Positions 8,473 to 16,158 of a stretch of DNA of 64,000 bases are shown here, piece by piece (the stretch's first letter is position 1; each line of letters begins with the position of its first letter). Position numbers and translations under genes: made by a program. The stretch spans positions 1,116,001 to 1,180,000 of the forward strand of contig NZ_CP011339.1 of assembly GCF_001264245.1 (NCBI RefSeq), read 5' to 3'. The notes below the pieces were generated by a model. It ran no database searches. It was given only the letters and a program-made list of their open reading frames with translations, and had not been told where the DNA came from. Source of the DNA: Microcystis panniformis FACHB-1757. GTDB lineage: Bacteria > Cyanobacteriota > Cyanobacteriia > Cyanobacteriales > Microcystaceae.

Positions 8473-8588
8473 GCCAACTAAACCCCTCCCAATCCATTGA
8501 AAAAGAAACCACAAAAGTAGGCTAAATTGCCTCTAAAAATACCATAAATGCCCCTTCATTCAATCTTGAGGGGGTTTTGTTTTTTTGC
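8473..8588. repeat. Direct repeat, copy 2
   Basis: Copy of 7464-7577 in the same orientation. It lies between the two TA modules. The remainder of 8303-8681 holds no recognisable gene; a related T-rich fragment (GCGGGTTTATTTTTT) is at about 8370. Confidence 0.85.
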
Positions 8589-8681
8589 TCGTGTTTCCAA
8601 TCATTAATTTTTATTAATTAATTGCTCGTAAGTAGTTTTTGTGATACAATAATGGCTCTCAGTTTAATATCGTAAAATTCA

Positions 8682-8927
8682 ATGACTATTGTGATTCCCA
8701 ACGAAATTATACAAGCAACAGGAAAAAACGAGCAACTGTTGCGACTAGAACTGGCAATCATTATGTTTAGAGATTATCATATCAGTAGCGCAAAAGCAGC
8801 TGATTTTGCCAACTTATCTTTAATTGAATTTCGTCAAGAAATCGCCAAGAGGAATATTTGCGTAAATTATGATAGTGTAGATTGGCAACAAGAATTAGAA
8901 ACCTTAAAAACTTTAGGTGATCTGTGA
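8682..8927 (+). CDS. UPF0175 family antitoxin, second copy
   Basis: This 81-residue protein (MTIVIPNEIIQATGKNEQLL, then RLELAIIMFRDYHISSAKAA, DFANLSLIEFRQEIAKRNIC, VNYDSVDWQQELETLKTLGD) has the same length and layout as the antitoxin at 8057-8302 but is clearly diverged, so it is a second module and not a recent duplicate. Its stop overlaps the GTG start of the truncated toxin that follows (GTGA at 8924-8927). The antitoxin is intact although its toxin is broken, leaving an orphan antitoxin. Confidence 0.85.
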   Translation: MTIVIPNEIIQATGKNEQLLRLELAIIMFRDYHISSAKAADFANLSLIEFRQEIAKRNICVNYDSVDWQQELETLKTLGDL

Positions 8928-9097
8928 TTGTTGTTAGTAACACCTCTCCTATTACCAGTTTAGCTGCTATCGGCTATCTTAACTTGCTCCATGATATTTA
9001 TGGAACAATTATTATTCCAGTAGCTGTTTATGAAGAAATGACAGGATTAGGTTATGCTGTACCAGGTAAGTACCTAGGCAAAATTATTTACACATGA
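8924..9097 (+). pseudogene. DUF3368 toxin truncated by a MITE insertion
   Basis: From the GTG at 8924 the frame encodes VIVVSNTSPITSLAAIGYLN, then LLHDIYGTIIIPVAVYEEMT and GLGYAVPG, aligning with the first 47 or so residues of the intact toxin at 8060-7551 (VVSDTSP, VFIPEAVYREL, PVAG). At 9067 the 95-bp MITE begins, and the frame ends inside it at a TGA (9095-9097). Nothing resembling the remaining two-thirds of the toxin follows, so the rest was deleted. The first acidic residue is also replaced (SNTSP in place of SDTSP). Confidence 0.85.
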
Positions 9098-9161
9098 CGA
9101 TCATTGCCCCGTAAGGGTTTTAGCTCGATCGGGCAGGTAATTAATTTTGCATGACTACTTA
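9067..9161. mobile_element. 95-bp MITE, copy 1 (identical copy at 43479-43573)
   Basis: The element starts TAAGTACCTAGGCAAAATTA and ends AATTTTGCATGACTACTTA, giving imperfect terminal inverted repeats of about 25 bp (TAAGTA......GCAAAATTA.TTAC). The two copies in this window are identical over 95-96 bp although 34 kb apart, implying recent movement or gene conversion. TA at both ends fits a TA target as used by IS630/Tc1-type transposases (inference). Region 9162-9588 after it holds only the duplicated sodA upstream region. Confidence 0.85.
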
Positions 9162-9588
9162 CTATTTAGGATTGTTTTGAGGTTTATCTGGCTTATTTTC
9201 TCTTTTAGGACTCAATTCGGCTCTTCTGGTTTCTGTGTGTAAACGAGGTCTATACTGATAGTTTCTTCTTTCAAAATAGTCCTAAAAGTCTTGCCCAGTA
9301 AGCATTTAACCTTACATAAGCAAAAATTATCACACAAAGTCGAGAAGAGCCAACGATAAATTGACAAGTGTGGGGATGGGATTTTTTTCCTCCCCACTTC
9401 AAGAAAAACGCGCTCTAGAAACCTTCCAAATTTAACTCTTAATTTTAGGTAAACAATTTTTTTAAAATTCCCCGGCAATTACTCAAAAAATTTGACATCT
9501 TAGAGCGGACAGGTAAAAATTAAAACTTTTCTCTGCCAAGGCACCGATCGATAGGATAATTAATAATCGGAACATCTGCTCTGAGAAT

Positions 9589-10299
9589 ATGTCTCTTGAT
9601 CGCCGTCAATTTCTTTATCTTTTAGGTGCTACCCTTGGCACAGCCACTCTTGTCGGTTTTAACCGTGCCGCTTTTGCCGCTACTGGTCCCTATGGTCTTA
9701 TCGCCCTACCCTATGGCTATGATGCCCTAGAACCTTATATCGATAAGGAAACGATGCAATTTCATCACGATAAACACCATGCAGCCTACGTTAATAATCT
9801 CAACACGGCAGTGGCAAAATATCCAGAATTGCAGAAAAAAACAGTAGTAGAATTAATTAAAAATCTTGACTCTTTACCCGCCGATCTTCGCATCACTATC
9901 CGCAATAATGGCGGCGGCGATCTTAATCATACGATGTTTTGGCAGATTATGTCCCCCGATGGCGGTGGCGAACCAACAGGAGAAATAGGAGCGGCAATAA
10001 TCGCTAAATTTGGCAGTTTCGAGGAATTTAAAAACGCTTTCAACCAAGCAGGTACTAAACTTTTTGGTAGTGGTTGGACATGGTTGGTTTTAAATAAGTC
10101 AGGACAACTGGAAATTATCAGCACTGCTAACCAAGATAGCCCCCTAATGATGGGATTACAGCCAATTATGGGCAATGATGTCTGGGAACACGCCTATTAC
10201 TTAAAATACCGTAATCAACGGGCTGAGTATTTAAAACAGTGGTGGAATGTGGTTAACTGGGAGGAGGTAAATCGCCGCTATGTTCAGGCAAAAGCTTAA
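9589..10299 (+). CDS. sodA: Superoxide dismutase, Mn type, with Tat signal peptide
   Basis: The enzyme dismutates superoxide to oxygen and hydrogen peroxide. The 236-residue precursor begins with a twin-arginine signal (DRRQFLYLLGATLGTATL), with probable cleavage after AFA near residue 30, so the mature enzyme should be lumenal, periplasmic or membrane-anchored. Metal ligands by alignment with E. coli SodA are His59 (first His of QFHHDKHH), His114 (GGDLNH), Asp197 and His201 (GNDVWEHAYY). The Mn-type marker Gln in TANQDSPLM is present, whereas Fe enzymes carry this glutamine elsewhere, so I call Mn type and not sodB. It is followed 2 bp later by thrB. A duplicate of its promoter and first 29 codons lies at 19275-19590. 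Confidence 0.93.
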   Translation: MSLDRRQFLYLLGATLGTATLVGFNRAAFAATGPYGLIALPYGYDALEPYIDKETMQFHHDKHHAAYVNNLNTAVAKYPELQKKTVVELIKNLDSLPADLRITIRNNGGGDLNHTMFWQIMSPDGGGEPTGEIGAAIIAKFGSFEEFKNAFNQAGTKLFGSGWTWLVLNKSGQLEIISTANQDSPLMMGLQPIMGNDVWEHAYYLKYRNQRAEYLKQWWNVVNWEEVNRRYVQAKA

Positions 10300-10301
10300 C
10301 G

Positions 10302-11219
10302 ATGACAACTTTTACGGTAACAGTTCCCGCTACCACTGCTAATATTGGGCCCGGCTTCGATTGTCTCGGAGCGGCCTTAACCCTATATAATCAGTTTACT
10401 TTTACCCTGCTGCCAGCAACGACAGCTAACCCTGTCAGCATTATTGTCAAGGGAACTGAATCAGCTAAAGTTAGCCAAGGTGCTGATAATTTAATCTACA
10501 GTTCTTTTTTGCAAGTTTATCAAAAAATAGGACAGAATCCGCCCCCTATCGCCATCGAGATCGGTTTAGGGGTTCCTCTGGCTAGAGGTTTAGGTAGTTC
10601 TGCGACTGCTATTATCGGTGGGTTAGTGGCTGCCAATCAATGTGCGGGAAATCCTTTATCTCTGGGGGAAATCGAAGCATTAGCGATCGCTTTGGAGGGC
10701 CATCCAGATAATGTGGTGCCGGCTTTGCGGGGCAACTGTCAGCTATCGGCAGGATATAGCACAGATTGGGCTATTTGTCAAGTATTTTGGCAAAAAAATC
10801 TCATTCCCGTCTTGGCGATTCCCGATTTTGAACTGGCTACGGCAAAAGCTAGGGCGGTTTTACCGGAAAAAATTAGCCGTCAGGAGGCTATTTTCAATAT
10901 TTCCCGCTTGGGTTTATTATTGCGGGGATTGGAGACGGGTAACGGCGATTGGCTGAGAATTGCCCTAGAGGATAAACTGCATCAACCCTATCGCCAATCT
11001 TTGATCCCGGGTTACGAAAAGGTGAAAAAAGCCGCCATTAATGGGGGTGCTTACGGGATGGTAATTAGTGGCGCAGGTCCCACCCTATTAGCTTTAACTA
11101 ACCCCGACAATGCCCAAAAAACAGCCACAGAGATGACAAATGCTTGGAAGGAAGTGGGGATTAACTCCAGTGCCAAAATTTTGGCTTTAGATACCCTAGG
11201 GGCGCAAGTAAACTGTTAA
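10302..11219 (+). CDS. thrB: Homoserine kinase
   Basis: ThrB phosphorylates L-homoserine with ATP in threonine synthesis. The 305-residue protein is a GHMP-family kinase. It begins FTVTVPATTANIGPGFDCLG, the typical N-terminal strand, and carries the ATP-binding GHMP signature VPLARGLGSSATAIIGGLV near residues 91-109. A third conserved glycine-rich motif near the C-terminus reads YGMVISGAGPTLLAL. The length is usual for the family (about 305). Its start is only 2 bp after the sodA stop, so the two are probably co-transcribed, although no functional link is obvious. Confidence 0.96.
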   Translation: MTTFTVTVPATTANIGPGFDCLGAALTLYNQFTFTLLPATTANPVSIIVKGTESAKVSQGADNLIYSSFLQVYQKIGQNPPPIAIEIGLGVPLARGLGSSATAIIGGLVAANQCAGNPLSLGEIEALAIALEGHPDNVVPALRGNCQLSAGYSTDWAICQVFWQKNLIPVLAIPDFELATAKARAVLPEKISRQEAIFNISRLGLLLRGLETGNGDWLRIALEDKLHQPYRQSLIPGYEKVKKAAINGGAYGMVISGAGPTLLALTNPDNAQKTATEMTNAWKEVGINSSAKILALDTLGAQVNC

Positions 11220-11256
11220 GCATCCAATTTACTTGTTAAGAGTCCATGGCAGATTG

Positions 11257-11297
11257 GTTGGGGTGTGGGGAAGTGGGGTGTGGGGAAGTGGGGAGCT
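11257..11297. repeat. GGGGAAGTGG-type minisatellite, short copy
   Basis: Alternating GGGGTGTGGGGAAGTG units between thrB and crtD, followed by CAGTGAACAGTAATCAGT repeats to about 11340. Same family as 2702-2822. Confidence 0.8.
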
Positions 11298-11376
11298 TTT
11301 CAGTGAACAGTAATCAGTAATCAGTGAAAAGACAGCAGTGTTAGGATAAAAATAGATATAAATAATTGTTAAGAAA

Positions 11377-12885
11377 ATGACGCGAATTACCGTTATTGGT
11401 GCAGGGATTGGCGGACTAACGGCGGCGGCATTATTGGCGCGTCGAGGTTATCAAGTCACAGTATATGATCAGGCGCTCGTCCCCGGGGGTTGTGCCTCGA
11501 CTTTTTCCCGTCGGGGTTTTACTTTTGACGTGGGGGCAACTCAAGTGGCAGGATTAGAAGTAGGGGGCATTCATCAGCGCATTTTTGCCGAATTAGGGAT
11601 AGATTTACCCGATTCTGTCCCCTGCGATCCCGCCTGTGCAGTTTTTCTGCCGGGGGAAACCACTGCGATTAACGTCTGGCGCGATCGGCAAAAGTGGCAA
11701 GAGGAAAGACAAAAACAATTTCCGGGCAGCGAACCTTTTTGGCAATTATTACAAAAACTCTTTCAAGCAAGTTGGCGTTTTCAAAGTCGCGATCCAGTTT
11801 TACCCCCGCGCAACTGGTGGGATTTAGGGCAATTAATCGCCGCTTTGCGTTTAGATACTGCCATTACCTTCCCTTTTACTTTGATGACTGTGGGGGATGC
11901 TCTGCGATTATACGGCTTAGAGAGGGATAAACGCCTAAAAACCTTTCTTGATCTCCAGTTAAAGCTTTATTCCCAAGTTACTGCCGATGAAACCGCTTTA
12001 CTTTATGCCGCCACCGCTTTAGCAGTTTCTCAGTCTCCCCAAGGTTTATCCCACCTTCAGGGTAGTATGCAAGTATTAAGCGATCGCCTAGTAGCAGCTT
12101 TGGAAAAATACGGCGGTAAATTGCAAATGCGCCACACAGTGGAAAAAATACTGACAGAAAAGGGAAAAGCCACGGGAATTATCGTCAGAAATCAAAAAAA
12201 TGACCAAATAAATTCAGAAATGGCCGATGAAATTGTCGCTAATATCCCGATCCAAAATTTACCACAATTAATCGATCGCGAAGCCATTCCCAGTCTTTAT
12301 CACCAGAGAATCGAAAAACTTCCCCCCGCATCCGCTGCTTTTGTGGTTTACTTAGGAGTCGATCGCGCTGCTATTCCCCCCGATTGTCCCCCCCATTTGC
12401 AATTCCTCTACGATTACGATGGCATAATCGGCGAAAATAACTCTTTGTTTGTTTCCGTGAGTAAAGAAGGGGATGGCCGCGCTCCAGTGGGAAAAGCGAC
12501 GATTATTGCTTCTTCCTTCACCGATACCAGTCTTTGGTGGCGAAAAGGAGCAGATAATTATCAGCAATTAAAAGCAGCATACACCCAAGAGGCGATCAAG
12601 CGTCTCGGTAATTATTTCCATCTTAGCCCTGATCACATCGTTCATATCGAATCAGCTACACCTCGTACTTTTGAACGGTTTACGGGGCGAAATCAGGGCA
12701 TTGTCGGCGGTATTGGTCAAAGATTGTCCACTTTTGGCCCTTTTGGCGTAGCGACGCGCACTCCGATCCCCCATCTTTGGTTAGTGGGAGATTCCACCCA
12801 TCCGGGAGAAGGCACTGCCGGAGTCAGCTATTCGGCACTCACGGTAGTTAGACAGATTGAGAATAAATTATTGGCTTCTAGTTAG
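11377..12885 (+). CDS. crtD: C-3',4' carotenoid desaturase CrtD
   Basis: This 502-residue flavoprotein belongs to the phytoene-desaturase superfamily. The N-terminal FAD-binding motif is VIGAGIGGLTAAALLARRGY, followed by YDQALVPGGCASTFSRRGF, which is typical of the cyanobacterial CrtD group. The C-terminal signature reads GDSTHPGEGTAGVSYSA. CrtD desaturates the C-3',4' bond of monocyclic carotenoids in myxoxanthophyll synthesis. It differs from CrtH/CrtISO isomerases, which start with a different N-terminal motif. It acts at membranes on lipid-soluble substrate. It is preceded by repeat DNA and separated from thrB, so it likely has its own promoter. Confidence 0.87.
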   Translation: MTRITVIGAGIGGLTAAALLARRGYQVTVYDQALVPGGCASTFSRRGFTFDVGATQVAGLEVGGIHQRIFAELGIDLPDSVPCDPACAVFLPGETTAINVWRDRQKWQEERQKQFPGSEPFWQLLQKLFQASWRFQSRDPVLPPRNWWDLGQLIAALRLDTAITFPFTLMTVGDALRLYGLERDKRLKTFLDLQLKLYSQVTADETALLYAATALAVSQSPQGLSHLQGSMQVLSDRLVAALEKYGGKLQMRHTVEKILTEKGKATGIIVRNQKNDQINSEMADEIVANIPIQNLPQLIDREAIPSLYHQRIEKLPPASAAFVVYLGVDRAAIPPDCPPHLQFLYDYDGIIGENNSLFVSVSKEGDGRAPVGKATIIASSFTDTSLWWRKGADNYQQLKAAYTQEAIKRLGNYFHLSPDHIVHIESATPRTFERFTGRNQGIVGGIGQRLSTFGPFGVATRTPIPHLWLVGDSTHPGEGTAGVSYSALTVVRQIENKLLASS

Positions 12886-12943
12886 CCGTAATTATGAATT
12901 ATGAATTGGGAAGAATAAATAAAAGCAATCTTCTGAATACTGA

Positions 12944-13016
12944 ATACTGAATAATGATAACTGATAACTGTTAACTTACCCACTGATAACTGATAACTGA
13001 TCACTGATAACTGTTA
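12944..13016. repeat. CAGTTATCAGTT-type dispersed repeat
   Basis: Repeated ACTGATAACTGATAACTG units with small variants (GATCACTGATAACTG). The array reaches the stop of the histidine phosphatase gene. Related arrays lie at 11300-11340, 32274-32330, 35308-35372, 39779-39862 and 63912-64000. Confidence 0.85.
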
Positions 13017-14351
13017 TAAAGCACCAGCTGCCGTGCGATCGAGTATTCCTGATCCTAGATGATAGGTAATATTAATTGCTTGTAGGACTGGTTGAGAGTC
13101 AACTCCTTTGGGATAATCGATGACACTAACCGCACCATTTCCCTGTTTAATATTCCAGAAATTGGCGGGTTTTAAACCCAATAAATAACAAAGAATCACC
13201 TTATTAATGGCATCGTGAGCTACCACCATAATTGTCTTAGGACTATCGCTATTACTATAGGTTTTAACGATTTGCCGCCAACAAGCGATCGCTCGATCCC
13301 AAACTTCCTGTAAATTCTCCCCTTCCGGCATTTGCACGGTTTCCGGGGCATTTTTCCAGTCTTCTAACATCCCGGGGAAACTCGCTTCAATTTCCTCCTC
13401 TAATTTACCTTCCCAAAGTCCGTGACAGATTTCTGTCAGATCCCCTTGGGTATCTAAGGTGATATCGGGGTGATATTGCAGGATAATTTGGGCAGTTTCC
13501 TTGGGACGGGACAAAGGACTGGTGACAGCGTGATCGATCGCCGTTTCTCGCAGAAATTCGGCGGCTTTCTCAGCTTGAGCTTTGCCATTATCATTGAGAG
13601 GAATATCGCGCACCCCTTGAAAACGTTTATCCCGATTCCATTGGGTTTCTCCGTGACGCACAAGCAGCAGCCTAGAACCTTGGAAAGGAGGACGCGGTGG
13701 GGGTAAAGCTATCCCTAGGTGTGCCGTTTGATTGAGGGATTCCACCTGGACAGGATCACCAAAATTACCCGTAAAATTGAGAACATTAACGCAACAGTTA
13801 GATTGTTGTAGGGAATGGTATAAGGAAACCGGAATACCGATGGCACTGAGGATTAAACAGCGATTAATACCGTTATGGGCAACAATTAGTATAGTTTGTC
13901 CCTCGTGTTGGGGAATAATTTCTCGCCAAAAATCCTGCGCTTGTTGATAGAGGGAGAGAACGGGGTAATGTTCTTGACCATCGGGCAGTATCATCTTGAA
14001 TTCGTGAGGTTTTTGGTGCCAATCCCGATATTCTTGGGGGTATTGAGCTTTTACCTCCTCTTTGACCATATTTTCCCAGATAGGCAGATCGATTTCTAGT
14101 AACTGCGAAGTGGGTTGAATGACGGGAGAGTGATTTAAACGAGACTGAATCACCTCAGCAGTAGATTTGGCTCTTTGGAGAGGACTACAGTAAAAAGCGG
14201 CGATATCGATTTGACTGAGGGCATTTCCTACTTTTTCCGCGTCCAGATGCCCTTTTTCCGTCAAAACCGAGCCATCACTGCGACCTTGTATTTTCTGCTC
14301 TGCGTTATAACTGCTTTGTCCATGACGAACAATAATCACACGAGTAGCCAA
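13014..14351 (-). CDS. Histidine phosphatase family protein with two phosphatase domains
   Basis: The 445-residue protein carries two complete phosphoglycerate-mutase-like domains. Each has the phosphorylated-histidine motif: VIIVRHGQSSYNAEQKIQGR at residues 5-24 and LLLVRHGETQWNRDKRFQGV near residue 230. Each also has the second catalytic histidine (ILIVAHNGINRCLI and IMVVAHDAINKVIL). Duplicated histidine phosphatases of this type are conserved in cyanobacteria; some single- and double-domain relatives act as metal-independent phosphoserine phosphatases, others as generic phosphatases or mutases. The substrate cannot be read from the sequence. It is cytosolic, with no signal peptide. Confidence 0.88.
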   Translation of the reverse strand: MATRVIIVRHGQSSYNAEQKIQGRSDGSVLTEKGHLDAEKVGNALSQIDIAAFYCSPLQRAKSTAEVIQSRLNHSPVIQPTSQLLEIDLPIWENMVKEEVKAQYPQEYRDWHQKPHEFKMILPDGQEHYPVLSLYQQAQDFWREIIPQHEGQTILIVAHNGINRCLILSAIGIPVSLYHSLQQSNCCVNVLNFTGNFGDPVQVESLNQTAHLGIALPPPRPPFQGSRLLLVRHGETQWNRDKRFQGVRDIPLNDNGKAQAEKAAEFLRETAIDHAVTSPLSRPKETAQIILQYHPDITLDTQGDLTEICHGLWEGKLEEEIEASFPGMLEDWKNAPETVQMPEGENLQEVWDRAIACWRQIVKTYSNSDSPKTIMVVAHDAINKVILCYLLGLKPANFWNIKQGNGAVSVIDYPKGVDSQPVLQAINITYHLGSGILDRTAAGAL

Positions 14352-14430
14352 GCGGTTCAGTCTCCTTAACTAAAAGTCTCAATATCAGATTACAGGCGAT
14401 CGGGATCGGAGTACAGTCTCGTTAGGGGAT

Positions 14431-14548
14431 AGGGATTAGGGGAAGTGGGGAAGTGGGGAAGTGGGGAAGTGGGGGAGTGGGGACGTGGGGGAATTTCAAC
14501 TAAAACCCCAACACCCTAAAACCCCAACACCCTAAAACCCCAACAGCC
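14431..14548. repeat. GGGGAAGTGG minisatellite followed by AAAACCCCAACACCCT units
   Basis: About six GGGGAAGTGG units with two variants (GGGGGAGTGG and GGGGACGTGG), a short spacer (AATTTCAACT), then three AAAACCCCAACACCCT-like units. This is the same composite arrangement as in the gyrA tail. The rest of 14352-14816 is upstream DNA of the DUF4912 gene without a recognised gene. Confidence 0.88.
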
Positions 14549-14816
14549 AATAAGAATATCAAAACTTCCTGATATAACAATCTCTTTGGGATCAAGGGTT
14601 TGGCGGTTTTATCAAGAAACCATGACAATGTACTTGGTCAAAATCGGAATCTTGCTGTTTAATAGGTATTTATAACAAGCGATTCCCTTGATCCCCATCG
14701 AGTGGATCTCTCGTTCACAAAGCAATCGATGAGTAGTTAGAAGGATTACCCAGATCACTGCTTTTGCAAATGCCCAAAAACATTTGCCGTCGTAACTAAT
14801 CGGAGAGCGTCAACTC

Positions 14817-16061
14817 ATGGTTCCAGAATACCCCCCCTTAGATGAGATGACCTTGCGGCAACTACGACGAGTTGCCAGTCAATACAGCATCTCTCGTTAC
14901 AGTCGGATGCGGAAAACGCAGTTAATCGAGTCAATTACCCAAGCTATGGGAGTAAGCGGCAATTTTAAATCTATTATTAAAGAGGAAAAACCAGTGGAAG
15001 CAGCAAAATTTGAATTAGGTCAAGCTAACCCGATCGAAGATATACTAGGTTCAGTGGATGATGGTTTAGGAGATCTGCCCGGTGGCTACGGTGAAAACCG
15101 CATTACCCTCCTACCTCGCGATCCTCAGTGGGCCTATGCTTACTGGGATATCCCCAACGAATCGAAAGAAGATCTACGTCGTCAAGGGGGACAACAGTTA
15201 GCCCTGCGTCTTTATGATGTCACCGATATCGATCTCAATAGCCAAGGCGCCCACAGTGTCCAAGAATATCTCTGTGATGAATTAGCCCGGGAATGGTATT
15301 TACCAATTCCAGTCAGCGATCGAGATTATGTTATCGATATCGGTTATCGTTGTGCTGATGGTCGTTGGTTAGTTTTGGCCCGTTCTCCTTTAGTGCGGAT
15401 TCCTCCCGTCTATCCTTCCGACTGGATTGAAGATATTTTTGTCACCGTTAACTGGGAAGAAGAACTGGTGGGTAAAACTGTTTACGAACTCGTTCCCCCC
15501 AGCAAACGCTACGACAGCAGCACCGGAACCACTGGAAGCCCTATCTACGACCAAATTTTCGAGAGTGTCGGCGATATCGAGGCCCTACGGGTGGCCGGTT
15601 CCTTGTTTGGTTCCATGCAGCACGTCGCTGGTTCCGTACCGATGTCGGAAGTGATCAGTTCTTATGTATTCCCCTCTGGGGTTGGTATGTGGGCAGTTCC
15701 CACGGTATCGGGACTAACCGCTTCCGGTATCGGGATGACTGCTTCTGGTATCGGTATGGGTGCTTCGGAAACCCTACAACGTCCGCGCAAATTCTGGTTA
15801 GTTGCCGATGCCGAATTAATCGTCTATGGTGCCACCGAACCCGATGCCACCGTAACTATCGGTGGTCGTCCGATTAAACTCAATCCCGATGGCACTTTCC
15901 GCTATCAGATGTCCTTCCAAGATGGTTTAATCGATTATCCGATTATGGCCGTGGCCGCCGATGGGGAACAAAATCGTTCTATCCACATGAAATTTACCCG
16001 GGAAACTCCCTCTCGCAATACCAACACTAAAGATGAGGCGGTTCTAGAATGGTTATTCTAG
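14817..16061 (+). CDS. DUF4912 protein with Rho N-terminal-like domain
   Basis: The 414-residue protein begins with a SAP/Rho-N-like helical domain (MTLRQLRRVASQYSISRYSR, then MRKTQLIESI, residues 9-40), often associated with nucleic-acid binding. A DUF4912 domain follows (about residues 90-210; ITLLPRDPQWAYAYWDIPNE, LALRLYDVTDIDL, REWYLPIPVSDRDYVIDIGY), a carbohydrate-binding-like beta fold of unknown function. A serine/glycine-rich repeat (TASGIGMTASGIGMGASE) is at about residues 303-320, and a further beta region at 330-390 (ELIVYGATEPDATVTIGGRP). Function unknown. A strong terminator follows at 16103. Confidence 0.87.
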   Translation: MVPEYPPLDEMTLRQLRRVASQYSISRYSRMRKTQLIESITQAMGVSGNFKSIIKEEKPVEAAKFELGQANPIEDILGSVDDGLGDLPGGYGENRITLLPRDPQWAYAYWDIPNESKEDLRRQGGQQLALRLYDVTDIDLNSQGAHSVQEYLCDELAREWYLPIPVSDRDYVIDIGYRCADGRWLVLARSPLVRIPPVYPSDWIEDIFVTVNWEEELVGKTVYELVPPSKRYDSSTGTTGSPIYDQIFESVGDIEALRVAGSLFGSMQHVAGSVPMSEVISSYVFPSGVGMWAVPTVSGLTASGIGMTASGIGMGASETLQRPRKFWLVADAELIVYGATEPDATVTIGGRPIKLNPDGTFRYQMSFQDGLIDYPIMAVAADGEQNRSIHMKFTRETPSRNTNTKDEAVLEWLF

Positions 16062-16102
16062 ATCGGGTTTTCTAACGTTACCAAAGCCAACCTAATTACC
16101 TC

Positions 16103-16137
16103 CCCCTAACTGAGATTTAGTTAGGGGATTTTTTGGG
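16103..16137 (+). terminator. Rho-independent terminator after the DUF4912 gene
   Basis: Perfect 9-bp stem CCCCTAACT (16103-16111) / AGTTAGGGG (16119-16127) with a 7-base loop, followed by ATTTTTTTGG. It lies 41 bp after the gene stop and close to the convergent acetolactate synthase stop. Confidence 0.88.
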
Positions 16138-16158
16138 GATTGTCAACGCTATCAACTT

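Noticed and set aside
9212..9478. 88-codon minus-strand frame upstream of sodA
   Set aside because: It covers the duplicated sodA promoter block and has no domain; the copied block at 19275-19590 does not preserve the frame.
9589..10299. Iron-type superoxide dismutase (sodB)
   Set aside because: The Gln of TANQDSPLM and the general layout agree with Mn-type enzymes; Fe enzymes place this Gln elsewhere.
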